From contig NTKA01000013.1 of NCBI GenBank assembly GCA_002456975.1, forward strand, positions 1-41,163: a stretch of 41,163 nt of DNA, written 5' to 3'. The translations under genes were made by a program, and so were the position numbers. Positions within the stretch are counted from its first letter, which is position 1; each line of letters opens with the position of its first letter. The notes below the pieces were generated by a model, which did no database searches, was not told where the DNA came from, and worked only from the letters and a program-made list of their open reading frames with translations. The stretch comes from Halieaceae bacterium MED-G27. GTDB lineage: Bacteria; Pseudomonadota; Gammaproteobacteria; Pseudomonadales; Halieaceae. This document shows, one piece after another, positions 18,791 to 26,295 of the stretch.

Positions 18791-18966
18791 GCAAATCGGC
18801 GCCGAGTCTTAAAGACGGTTTTCTCGAGTTAAACCGCGGTGATCTCGCAGCCGCCGGTGAGTCTTGCAAACAGGCGCTCAGTGACCATCCGGAATAGGTA
18901 CAAGCGCCTTTGGTATGCGTATCGCAATGAGCTGGGATTAAGCACTGGGAACTACTGCTCGCCTAG
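18787..18966 (+). pseudogene. Decayed TPR-protein fragment downstream of the LuxR-type gene
   Basis: An ATG overlaps the regulator's TGA by 4 bases and opens a 36-codon frame that stops at 18895-18897. Its text includes LELNRGDLAAAGESCKQAL followed by SDHPE, a typical TPR helix pair. Reading past the TAG in the same frame gives VQAPLVCVSQ, then a TGA, then AGIKHWELLLA before a double stop at 18964. This again fits the next TPR helices (A-x-L-x-V ... AG ... L). I read it as the N-terminal stump of a TPR protein whose remainder was lost. A real 36-residue peptide is the alternative. Its end overlaps the 3' end of the next gene on the other strand. Confidence 0.6.
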
Positions 18967-19476
18967 TAATTGAGCTCGATGTTTAGGCTGAGAAGTATTG
19001 GGTGACAACCAAATCGCCGCGAATAGCGGACCAAAATCGGGGTCAGTAATGACCCCGATTTCGTACTGGTTATAAAAAAAGCGGCTAGTACCTTGAGCGT
19101 CGACATCGAGAGTGATGCTGTCGCCCTTATTGATATCGGGCCACATCGTGGCGAGTTCAGACATCCAGCTATTAAGACGATTATCGGTGATGCCCAAGTG
19201 CTCCCACTCCTCACCGGTGGATCGCACAAGCCAACGTGCCTTCAGGTTGCGCTTATAGGTCAACGTCAAGCGGAACGATTTGTCTGGCTCATTCCATTGA
19301 CCCGTGTCGGTATAAAGCGCCGAATCAAAGACATTGAACAGCATGACTTTGAGTGTCGATGTACCCACGAGCGATAGCGGGCGATCAGCCACGAGCTCAT
19401 CGAGGGTTTGACCAAAAACCGATGTCGGTAGCAACATCATCGCGAGCAAAGTCGCTCGTATCCACTGAACCCTCAC
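18952..19476 (-). CDS. Chalcone-isomerase-like exported protein
   Basis: This 174-residue protein has a signal peptide (1-22, ending VFG before QTLDE). The mature part matches the bacterial chalcone-isomerase-like family (PF16036): a LVGTSTLKVMLFNVFDSALY strand-helix start and a C-terminal FAAIWLSPNTSQP plus QLLG ending. These periplasmic proteins keep the fold but are not known to isomerise chalcones; they may bind a hydrophobic ligand. The start is a GTG that overlaps the stop of the DUF2878 gene by 4 bases, so the two are translated together. The pairing with DUF2878 recurs in marine gammaproteobacteria as far as I know. The function is unproven. Confidence 0.82.
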   Translation of the reverse strand: MRVQWIRATLLAMMLLPTSVFGQTLDELVADRPLSLVGTSTLKVMLFNVFDSALYTDTGQWNEPDKSFRLTLTYKRNLKARWLVRSTGEEWEHLGITDNRLNSWMSELATMWPDINKGDSITLDVDAQGTSRFFYNQYEIGVITDPDFGPLFAAIWLSPNTSQPKHRAQLLGEQ

Positions 19477-19970
19477 TGGGCTGGCACCAGGCGAGCGTCA
19501 GACACACGAACCATGATGTAGAGTAAAACCATCCAAATCGGCGCTAGTATCAAAAACGTGGTCAGCTCGCCATAGGGTAAATCCACCGCACCCACGCGAG
19601 CACCCACCAGATAATTGGTCGGCACTGTTGCTCCCAAGACGATGGGTCGCCACCAAGAAGCCGATAGGAACCCAAAGGCTCTAGGCAAGGCGGCTGGAAA
19701 TACCCACCAGAGACAAACCATCCACATGGGCAACAGCGCATCGCCAAAATCAAATACGCCAATTAGCGACAAGGTAAGGTCAGTGACAATGCCTATTAAG
19801 GCGCAGGGCCAAACACGGTTGAACTCGGCATTAAGATTGGTAACCGCCGCATAGTGGAACGCGATCATGACCGCGGTAAGTAGCATCCAATCGTCGCGCC
19901 CAAACACGCAACTAAACCAGGTTAACTGAAACCAGACCCCACTAAAGATTTTGTTATCGATCACTGCCAT
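19473..19970 (-). CDS. DUF2878 membrane protein
   Basis: This 165-residue protein has four or five hydrophobic segments. The text WFQLTWFSCVFG near the N-terminus and the central LMWMVCLWWVFPAAL match the DUF2878 family of small inner-membrane proteins with no known function. Tryptophan content is high. It is the first gene of a two-gene unit with the chalcone-isomerase-like gene (4-base overlap) and lies just 3' of the aminotransferase gene, 41 bases away on the same strand. A weak GAGG stands very close to the ATG. Confidence 0.75.
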   Translation of the reverse strand: MAVIDNKIFSGVWFQLTWFSCVFGRDDWMLLTAVMIAFHYAAVTNLNAEFNRVWPCALIGIVTDLTLSLIGVFDFGDALLPMWMVCLWWVFPAALPRAFGFLSASWWRPIVLGATVPTNYLVGARVGAVDLPYGELTTFLILAPIWMVLLYIMVRVSDARLVPAQ

Positions 19971-20011
19971 GGCCTCGATACGACTCGGGCCATGGAGTGG
20001 ATTCGAAGTGT

Positions 20012-21385
20012 TTACCAGCCGTGAACGCCGTAGTGCGACGCGGTTTTGTCGAGCGCATCTGCGAGGTTGTTAACCAAGGCATCAACCTCTTCAAGCGTGG
20101 TGACAAAAGGCGGCGAGAAGATCATGGCATCGCCGGTTTGGCGAACCATCAAACCACTCTCAATGGCGCGATCGCGGCAATAGACTGCAGCCTCCGACTC
20201 CGGTGCCAAGCGCTCGCGCGAGCCCTTGTCTCGCACCAACTCGACTGCAGCAACTAAGCCCTTCGCCCTCACCTCTCCGACAATAGGGTGATCCCCAAGG
20301 CCCGACAGCTTATCCGTAAAGTACGGCGCTAGTGTTTTAGTAGCTGTCTCCAAAATCGGGGTGTGCTCCATCACATCGAGCGTAGCCAGTCCCGCCGCGC
20401 AGGATGCTGGATGTCCCGAGTAGGTCAAACCATGGGCAAATTCACCGCCTGACGCCAACAACACATCCGAAACCTTATCGCTGACCAAGCACCCACCAAG
20501 CGGCATATAGCCATTCGTCACCGCCTTGGCAAAGGTCACAAGATCGGGCTCGGTGTCGTAGGTTTGGAAGCCAAACCACTCACCGGTTCGACCGAAGCCA
20601 CAAATCACCTCATCCGATATAAACAAAATATCTCGTTCATTAAGGATCTCTTTAACTGCGGGCCAGTAGGTATCGGGTGGAATAATGACACCGCCGGCAC
20701 CTTGAATGGGCTCCGCGATAAACGCCGCCACATTGTACTCGCCTAGTTCATCGATTTTCTTGGCTAACTCGTTTGCCGCCCACAAGCCAAACTCATCCCG
20801 ACTCATGTCACCACCCAATTCGAACCAATGGGGTTGTTCGATGTGATGAATATAATTAAGGCCCTGAGTCTGCTGGTGCATGGCATTCATACCACCAAGA
20901 GAGCTCGCTCCTATCGTACTGCCGTGATACGCATTTTTCCGGCTAATAATCAGCCGCTTCTGGGGCTTGCCAAGAAGCTGATAATAGCGGTGCACAAACT
21001 TGATCTGTGTATCGTTGGCTTCCGACCCCGAGTTCGTAAAGAAAACGCGATTGAAACGATCTGGTGCAACACCCGTTAGCCGAGTCGCTAGCTCTACGGC
21101 GGGCTGGTTCGAGCACCTAAAGAAGTTGTTGTAGAACGGAAGTTCCATCAACTGCTCAGCGACAGCGCGCTTAATTCCGTCTTGCGAGTAACCCAAGCTG
21201 CAACACCAGAGACCGGACATAGCATCCTGAATGCGGTTACCGTCGGAGTCGTAGATATAAACATGTTCCGCACGACTGACGATTCGACCGCCGTGCTCGG
21301 CGTAATCACGAAAATCGGTAAACGGGTGCAGATGATGGTTTTGATCAAGCTGCTTAAGTTGTGTCGTCCCTAGCGTCGCATTCAC
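20012..21385 (-). CDS. Class III aminotransferase (omega-amino acid type)
   Basis: This 457-residue PLP enzyme belongs to the class III group that moves amino groups from omega-amino acids or amines to pyruvate or a similar acceptor. K287 in TFAKAVTNG is the Schiff-base lysine, D258 in FISDEVICGFGRTG holds the pyridine nitrogen, and NSGSEAN at 118-124 binds phosphate. AGGAG stands 10 bases before the ATG. By family, beta-alanine, 3-aminoisobutyrate, taurine or putrescine could be donors. The product of 3-aminoisobutyrate is the MmsA substrate, and mmsA is 2 kb away, which is suggestive only. The divergent neighbour is an MBL hydrolase 97 bases away. Confidence 0.9.
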   Translation of the reverse strand: MNATLGTTQLKQLDQNHHLHPFTDFRDYAEHGGRIVSRAEHVYIYDSDGNRIQDAMSGLWCCSLGYSQDGIKRAVAEQLMELPFYNNFFRCSNQPAVELATRLTGVAPDRFNRVFFTNSGSEANDTQIKFVHRYYQLLGKPQKRLIISRKNAYHGSTIGASSLGGMNAMHQQTQGLNYIHHIEQPHWFELGGDMSRDEFGLWAANELAKKIDELGEYNVAAFIAEPIQGAGGVIIPPDTYWPAVKEILNERDILFISDEVICGFGRTGEWFGFQTYDTEPDLVTFAKAVTNGYMPLGGCLVSDKVSDVLLASGGEFAHGLTYSGHPASCAAGLATLDVMEHTPILETATKTLAPYFTDKLSGLGDHPIVGEVRAKGLVAAVELVRDKGSRERLAPESEAAVYCRDRAIESGLMVRQTGDAMIFSPPFVTTLEEVDALVNNLADALDKTASHYGVHGW

Positions 21386-21439
21386 GGTACAATCTCCTTT
21401 TAGCCAACGTATTGTCTACGAGCCTACCCAGCGATGCCT

Positions 21440-21454
21440 TACCCCGAACGGGTA
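21440..21454. promoter_or_regulatory. Inverted repeat in the aminotransferase/MBL divergent gap
   Basis: TACCC-CGAAC-GGGTA is a perfect 5-5-5 inverted repeat 29 bases before the MBL gene start. A second CTACCC at 21424-21429 can also pair with the right arm. It is a candidate operator or small hairpin between divergent genes. Confidence 0.3.
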
Positions 21455-21482
21455 GCCTGCGACGACTCATGACGGGAATGAA

Positions 21483-22574
21483 ATGCCCATGATCAACGAA
21501 GAGTATAGAGGTCTTACCTACCCTTGGGGGCGAAAAGATGCCATTAAAGTAGGCGAGCCCAAAGAAGTTGCCCCCGGTGTTTGGTGGGTCCGATTTGCGA
21601 TGCCCGGCGGTCTCGATCACATCAATATTTGGCTCTTGGAAGATGAGGGTGGGTGGACTGTTGTCGACACCTGTATGAAGCTCGACAGCGCCAAGGATCA
21701 GTGGGAGGCGCTTTTTTCCGGTTTCATGCAAGGCAAGCCTATTGTGAGGGTAATTTGCACTCATCTGCACCCCGACCACATTGGCCTCGCAGGTTGGCTT
21801 TGTGAGCGCTTTGACTGCGATGTATGGATGACGCGAAGCGAATACCTGAATGCGAGCCTTTTGCTAAGTTACACCGACGAAGGTATTCCCGACACCGCAC
21901 TGCAATTCTACAAGCGCGCGGGCTTCACTGATGAGATGTTAAGTACTTACCGCCGTCGTTTCGGAACGTTCGGAAAAATGTCTGAGCCACTGCCACACAG
22001 TTATCGCCGCATTGTGGACTTAGAGACAATTAACATCGGCAGTCACTACTGGCAGGTGGTCATCGGTCAGGGGCATTCCCCCGAGCACGCCTGCCTTTAT
22101 TGTCCGGGGCTAAAGCTTATAATTTCTGGTGACCAAATCCTGCCGCGAATCACGCCGAATGTGTCGGTTTTTCCAACCGAACCCGATGGCAACCCATTGG
22201 AGTACTGGCTGTCATCAAACACCCGGCTACTCGATATCCTTCCCGAGGATCTGCTCGTTTTGCCCGCGCATCAAACGCCTTTTAAAGGTGCGCGAACTCG
22301 CCTTAATCAGATTATTGATGGCCACCGACAATCGCTTGCTAGGTTGTATGACTTCTTGGCAACACCGCGAACGGTTCCCGAGTGTTTCGATGTCATGTTC
22401 AATCGCCAGATCTCTGATGGGGAGATCCAGTTCGCAACGGGTGAGACCCTCGCACACCTGAACTACCTCGTTCAAAACGGAAACATCACTCGTTCGGTCG
22501 ACGAGGCAGGTTTACACAGCTATCGGGCAAACCCGCATGCTCATTACATCCACTTAGATGAAGCCGCTGCTTAA
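21483..22574 (+). CDS. MBL-fold metallo-hydrolase
   Basis: This 363-residue cytoplasmic protein has the metallo-beta-lactamase site: H94, H96, D98, H99 in THLHPDHIG, then H198 in GQGHSPEH, D217 in SGDQIL, and H263 in PAHQTPF. These are all the ligands for two metals. The C-terminal 90 residues form a winged-helix-like tail as in the LACTB2/thioesterase-like branch, so a thioester or ester substrate is plausible. Three in-frame or nearby ATGs crowd the start and the ribosome-binding site is weak. The end overlaps the start of the alpha/beta hydrolase gene by 17 bases, so the two hydrolases probably act in one pathway. The substrate is unknown. Confidence 0.85.
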   Translation: MPMINEEYRGLTYPWGRKDAIKVGEPKEVAPGVWWVRFAMPGGLDHINIWLLEDEGGWTVVDTCMKLDSAKDQWEALFSGFMQGKPIVRVICTHLHPDHIGLAGWLCERFDCDVWMTRSEYLNASLLLSYTDEGIPDTALQFYKRAGFTDEMLSTYRRRFGTFGKMSEPLPHSYRRIVDLETINIGSHYWQVVIGQGHSPEHACLYCPGLKLIISGDQILPRITPNVSVFPTEPDGNPLEYWLSSNTRLLDILPEDLLVLPAHQTPFKGARTRLNQIIDGHRQSLARLYDFLATPRTVPECFDVMFNRQISDGEIQFATGETLAHLNYLVQNGNITRSVDEAGLHSYRANPHAHYIHLDEAAA

Positions 22575-23445
22575 TCAATTACTGGCGCAGCTCGGTCGAC
22601 GCTACTACCGACACCGACACTTTAGAGAATGGGGTGACACGCCACTCTTAACCGTCGCGGTCAGCAATCTCTGCATCGATGTCGACCGCGTCCCGATACA
22701 ACTGCGCATGTACCATGGCACACCCGAACGTCCACTGGTGGTCTTTTATCACGGGGGTGGTTGGGTATTGGGTGACCTCGACACCCATGATCGTTTTTGC
22801 CGAGGGATCAGCAACGAAAGCGGCTGCAGTGTCATTTCGGTCAATTATCGATTGGCACCAGAGTTCACTTTTCCCGCCGCACATGACGACTGCCTCGGCG
22901 CTACCAAATGGATCGCCCGTAACATCGACAATTTAGCGCCCAATAACGGTAACTACGTCGTCTCGGGGGATAGCGCCGGCGGTAATATAGCGATCGCAAC
23001 TGCTATCAACTGCCAAACAGATCCCCGTCTTGCGGGTTGCCTCGCTGTTTATCCCGCAACTCAACACTACATCAGCGACCTACCCTCCTATACCGAGCAT
23101 GCCAAAACCGGTCATTTGAGAGCGAGAACCATGCGCTGGTTTTGCGATACCTATTTGGGCGGCCTAATGCCAGCAGACCCGAAACTCGAGCGGATGTTCC
23201 CAGGACGCCGAACAAGCCTGAGTGGATTCCCTCGCGCGATGATTATCACCGCTGAACGTGATCCCCTGCGCGACGACGGAGCGCGCTTTGCAGTGAGACT
23301 GCATCGCGCGGGAGTCACGGTAGCGTACAAGCACTTAGAAAAAGCCGCTCACGGCTTGGTCTGCTCAGAGGGCGACTCGAGGGATTTCAATCTCGCGGTT
23401 ATGCACGCGAGTCAATGGCTGCGAGCTATTCCGATTCAGAAATAG
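22558..23445 (+). CDS. Alpha/beta hydrolase, hormone-sensitive-lipase family
   Basis: This 295-residue esterase/lipase-type protein has the HSL-family oxyanion motif HGGGW at 65-69 and the nucleophile S139 in GDSAGGN. D235 in TAERDPLRDDG and H265 in KAAHGL complete the catalytic triad. It has no signal peptide, so it should act in the cytoplasm on short-chain esters. Its first 17 bases lie inside the end of the MBL gene in another frame, and its 3' end overlaps the iron-alcohol dehydrogenase gene on the other strand by 20 bases. The natural ester is not known. Confidence 0.9.
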   Translation: MKPLLNQLLAQLGRRYYRHRHFREWGDTPLLTVAVSNLCIDVDRVPIQLRMYHGTPERPLVVFYHGGGWVLGDLDTHDRFCRGISNESGCSVISVNYRLAPEFTFPAAHDDCLGATKWIARNIDNLAPNNGNYVVSGDSAGGNIAIATAINCQTDPRLAGCLAVYPATQHYISDLPSYTEHAKTGHLRARTMRWFCDTYLGGLMPADPKLERMFPGRRTSLSGFPRAMIITAERDPLRDDGARFAVRLHRAGVTVAYKHLEKAAHGLVCSEGDSRDFNLAVMHASQWLRAIPIQK

Positions 23446-24637
23446 CGTCTAGTACCCCGAGTACTTCGGCCTTCTCCAATAAGCGAGGACAGAAGTAGCC
23501 ATCGCCCTCGTCAAGTGCTGCCTCGGCAATCGTATCGAAGGCGTGGCGCTTCACTCGAGGGTCAGTCGTTGCGATTCCAACGTCAGCGATCAGCTTCTCA
23601 ACCGCATCGACGAAAGCCCGCGCTCGTGTCTCTGGGTGCCCCGAATCAGAAACCCCGGTAGCCACCGCAAGCTCCGCCAAACGGTCCACTGCGGTCATGC
23701 CGTAGAGCGTGAGGACATGAGGCAAGACCAAGGCGTTGGCGTGACCGTGAGGAATTCCAAAGTTGGCGCCTAGTTGGTGCGCGATCGCGTGCACGTTGCC
23801 GACGTTGACTTGGTTTATCGCAACGCCGGCATGGTAAGCCGCCAACGCCATTCCCTCTCGAGCCTCCATATTACCAGGCTCCTCAACGGCGAGGCGCAAC
23901 CAGCGAAAGACTCCCTGAACCGCCGTGCGGCCCATATCGCTGCGGTTGCCTCGCTCCCAGGTAGAGATATAAGCCTCGATACCGTGGGTCAGGGCATCAA
24001 TGCCTGTGGCGGCGGTGACTGGCTTAGGCAATCCAACCATCAAACAGGCATCGAGTGCCACGCATGTCGGCAATAGGCCACCGCCAGAAATAATTTCCTT
24101 TTTTTGAATCGCTTTATTGGTGATGACAGCGCCCATGGTGGCTTCACTGCCGGTACCCGATGTTGTCGGTATCACGAATAACGGTGCAACTTCTTCGGGA
24201 GCTTTACCAAATCCTGCCCACTTACTGGGGTCCTCGTCATTGTGCTTGGTAATTGCGATCACCTTCGCGCAGTCAATTGACGAACCTCCACCCACTGCCA
24301 AGACAGCAGTAGCGCCTGAATCTCTAAGTAACTGAGCGCCTTCCTTCACATGCTCGTAACTGGGGTCTGGGTCGACCTTGTCGTACCAGGTGAGCTTGAC
24401 ACCGTCTCGATTCAAGCCGGCGACCGCCTCATCGGCAAGACCAAGGTCACGCAGGGCTTTATCCGTTACCACCAGAATCGAGGTGTGTCCCAGTTCGACA
24501 ATGCGATCGCAAAGTCGGGCACAGCTGGCCTTGCCGACAAATGCCATGTACTGCCCCTTGGGCGCTCCGGCAATTGCTTTGGCCATACCAAAGAACATCT
24601 GGTTTTTGAGCTTGCGCAGAAACATCGGTTTCGCCAT
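23426..24637 (-). CDS. Iron-containing (group III) alcohol dehydrogenase
   Basis: This 403-residue enzyme oxidises primary alcohols or reduces aldehydes with NAD(P). I started at the ATG giving MAKPMFLRK because GGGGGAG stands 9 bases upstream; a TTG and another ATG lie a few codons earlier. The NAD loop GGGSSIDCAK and TTSGTGSEAT are in the N-terminal domain. The metal-binding helices of the C-terminal domain show in HAIAHQLGANF and IPHGHANALVLPH, which supply the His ligands. The gene is single on its strand, between an esterase (convergent) and a quinone oxidoreductase (divergent). With the esterase it could process an alcohol released from an ester; that is inference. Confidence 0.93.
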   Translation of the reverse strand: MAKPMFLRKLKNQMFFGMAKAIAGAPKGQYMAFVGKASCARLCDRIVELGHTSILVVTDKALRDLGLADEAVAGLNRDGVKLTWYDKVDPDPSYEHVKEGAQLLRDSGATAVLAVGGGSSIDCAKVIAITKHNDEDPSKWAGFGKAPEEVAPLFVIPTTSGTGSEATMGAVITNKAIQKKEIISGGGLLPTCVALDACLMVGLPKPVTAATGIDALTHGIEAYISTWERGNRSDMGRTAVQGVFRWLRLAVEEPGNMEAREGMALAAYHAGVAINQVNVGNVHAIAHQLGANFGIPHGHANALVLPHVLTLYGMTAVDRLAELAVATGVSDSGHPETRARAFVDAVEKLIADVGIATTDPRVKRHAFDTIAEAALDEGDGYFCPRLLEKAEVLGVLDAISESE

Positions 24638-24656
24638 AACGAGCATCTCCCCCAAC

Positions 24657-24675
24657 TAGGCCGTTTTATGGCCTA
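24657..24675. promoter_or_regulatory. 19-base inverted repeat just upstream of the iron-ADH start
   Basis: TAGGCC-N7-GGCCTA has perfect 6-base arms, with the spacer GTTTTAT. It lies 20-38 bases before the alcohol dehydrogenase ATG, in the leader or promoter, and 78 bases before the quinone oxidoreductase start. A dimeric repressor site or a leader hairpin would both fit. Confidence 0.4.
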
Positions 24676-24752
24676 ATAATAATTGGCTTTACCCGCTCAG
24701 TGTCAGAGAATTCAGTGACCTGAGCATCCTCTCACAAAGTAACCCAGCCCCC

Positions 24753-25733
24753 ATGTCCAGACAATACATTGATATCGAATCGCCCCAGCATCTCGGCCTG
24801 AAGAAAGACTGCTCCCTGAACCCGGGCGCTGACGAGGTCGTCATAGCCGTGGCCTATGCAGGAATCAACCGCGCTGATTTGCTGCAGCGCGCCGGGCTTT
24901 ATCCACCCCCAGAAGATGCGAGTCCCATAATGGGTCTCGAGGTAGCTGGGGTTGTATCGGCCGTCGGTCCGGGGTCTCAGCTTCGAATAGGTGACCGCGT
25001 TTGTGCTCTGGTACACGGCGGTGGCTATGCCACCGAGGCGATTGCTCGATCAGATTTTTGCTTGAAGCTCGCAGATAACATCAGCTTTGAGCAGGGCGCT
25101 GCGCTGCCAGAGGCGTTGCTTACTGTTTGGTACAACCTTGTCGAACGGGCACAGCTCAAGTCAGGTGAACGGCTGCTAGTGCATGGCGGCGTCAGCGGTA
25201 TCGGCAGTGTGGCGATTCAAATCGCCAAATACCTTGGCTGTGAAGTCGTTGCCACAGCGGGCAGTAGCGAAAAAATGGCGCTGTGCCAAAAACTGGGTGC
25301 CGACCACGCGCTCAATTATAAGTCACCGCTGGCAGAGCAATTAGAGGCGGTCTCGCTGATGGGATCCGTTGATGTTGTACTCGATATGGTTGGTGGCGAT
25401 TTGGCGCAGTTTAATCTCGATGCACTGGCGATCGATGGCCGAATCGCATGTATCGGCTTTATGAGAGGTAGTCAGTGCCAACTCGATCTCATCCAGCTGC
25501 TCATGAAGCGCGCGACCATGACGGGAAGCACATTGAGGCGACTGACGGTGACTGAAAAATCGAATTGTTTTGTGGCAGTTAACGAGCAAGTCATGCCAGC
25601 CATCGCCGCCGGTACGATCCAACCCGTTATCGATAGTATTTTCCCGCTGAAAGACGCGCTCGCTGCACAAGACCACATGGCATCGGGGGCGCACGCTGGG
25701 AAAATCTTACTCGACTGCCAGCTTCAGGGCTGA
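24753..25733 (+). CDS. Zinc-less NAD(P)H quinone oxidoreductase (PIG3-like MDR)
   Basis: This 326-residue medium-chain reductase is of the quinone oxidoreductase group. It has the PIG3/QOR signature NRADLLQRAGLYPPP at 39-53 and lacks the Cys/His zinc set of alcohol dehydrogenases. The NADPH fold motif is GGVSGIGSVA at 145-154. It reduces quinones or enones with NADPH in the cytoplasm. The gene is divergent from the iron-ADH gene across about 115 bases and converges on an unknown membrane-protein gene 19 bases beyond its stop. The ribosome-binding site is not evident. Confidence 0.9.
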   Translation: MSRQYIDIESPQHLGLKKDCSLNPGADEVVIAVAYAGINRADLLQRAGLYPPPEDASPIMGLEVAGVVSAVGPGSQLRIGDRVCALVHGGGYATEAIARSDFCLKLADNISFEQGAALPEALLTVWYNLVERAQLKSGERLLVHGGVSGIGSVAIQIAKYLGCEVVATAGSSEKMALCQKLGADHALNYKSPLAEQLEAVSLMGSVDVVLDMVGGDLAQFNLDALAIDGRIACIGFMRGSQCQLDLIQLLMKRATMTGSTLRRLTVTEKSNCFVAVNEQVMPAIAAGTIQPVIDSIFPLKDALAAQDHMASGAHAGKILLDCQLQG

Positions 25734-25752
25734 AATACCCGAGGGCTCAGGG

Positions 25753-26217
25753 TCAATCAGATGTTGACGTAGACAGGCTCAGTCTAGATAACAATGCGCT
25801 AAAACAGAGACCCGTTAAAGCTGCACAACCAAACTGAACGACCAGACCGCTAAGCTGCCGCGTCGACGCCAGTAGTGCACCCTCAACACCCATCACCTGC
25901 TCAAAAATCAGGATGAATACGACAAGCCCCAAACCCGATACCCCACCGTAAACGCAATGGGTCATCAGTGGAGGCCAAGGCTGTCCGCGCAATAACCTTC
26001 GAAATAGCGACAACAAACAAGTCATCAAGACAAAGTAGATCGGTAGGTAGGTAGCTCCGAGACCCAGCCACTCGCTTCTGATCATGCCAAGGCGATCAGC
26101 GAGGGTCACCTCAACGCCGAAGCTCACCAACGTTGTAGCCGAAGCGGTCGAATTAGCAGCGATGCTGGCGGAATAACCCACCAATATGGACAAACAAAGT
26201 GCAATCGCAACTCGCAT
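25753..26217 (-). CDS. Small membrane protein of unknown family
   Basis: I do not recognise this 154-residue protein. It starts with a signal-like hydrophobic stretch (4-21), then has three or four further hydrophobic segments: YLPIYFVLMTCLLSLF near 58-73, VSGLGLVVFILIF near 93-105, and VVQFGCAALTGLCFSALL near 126-143. It has charged RRLLRG between segments and a Ser/Thr-rich C-terminus. GCGAGA stands before the ATG. It is convergent with the quinone reductase gene and divergent from the sugar dehydrogenase gene, so there is no operon context. The length and bias look like a real inner-membrane protein. Confidence 0.65.
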   Translation of the reverse strand: MRVAIALCLSILVGYSASIAANSTASATTLVSFGVEVTLADRLGMIRSEWLGLGATYLPIYFVLMTCLLSLFRRLLRGQPWPPLMTHCVYGGVSGLGLVVFILIFEQVMGVEGALLASTRQLSGLVVQFGCAALTGLCFSALLSRLSLSTSTSD

Positions 26218-26259
26218 AAATCTCGCTCGACTTTTCGACGTATCTTGAGGTCTAGCTTG

Positions 26260-26272
26260 CGCTATAGTAGCG
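26260..26272. promoter_or_regulatory. Inverted repeat overlapping a possible -10 in a divergent gap
   Basis: CGCTA-TAG-TAGCG is a perfect 5-3-5 inverted repeat 23 bases before the sugar dehydrogenase ATG. It covers TATAGT (26263-26268), a fair -10 match, although no good -35 fits at 16-18 bases. Confidence 0.3.
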
Positions 26273-26295
26273 AAAGGTTCCAGCGGAGACTCCCT

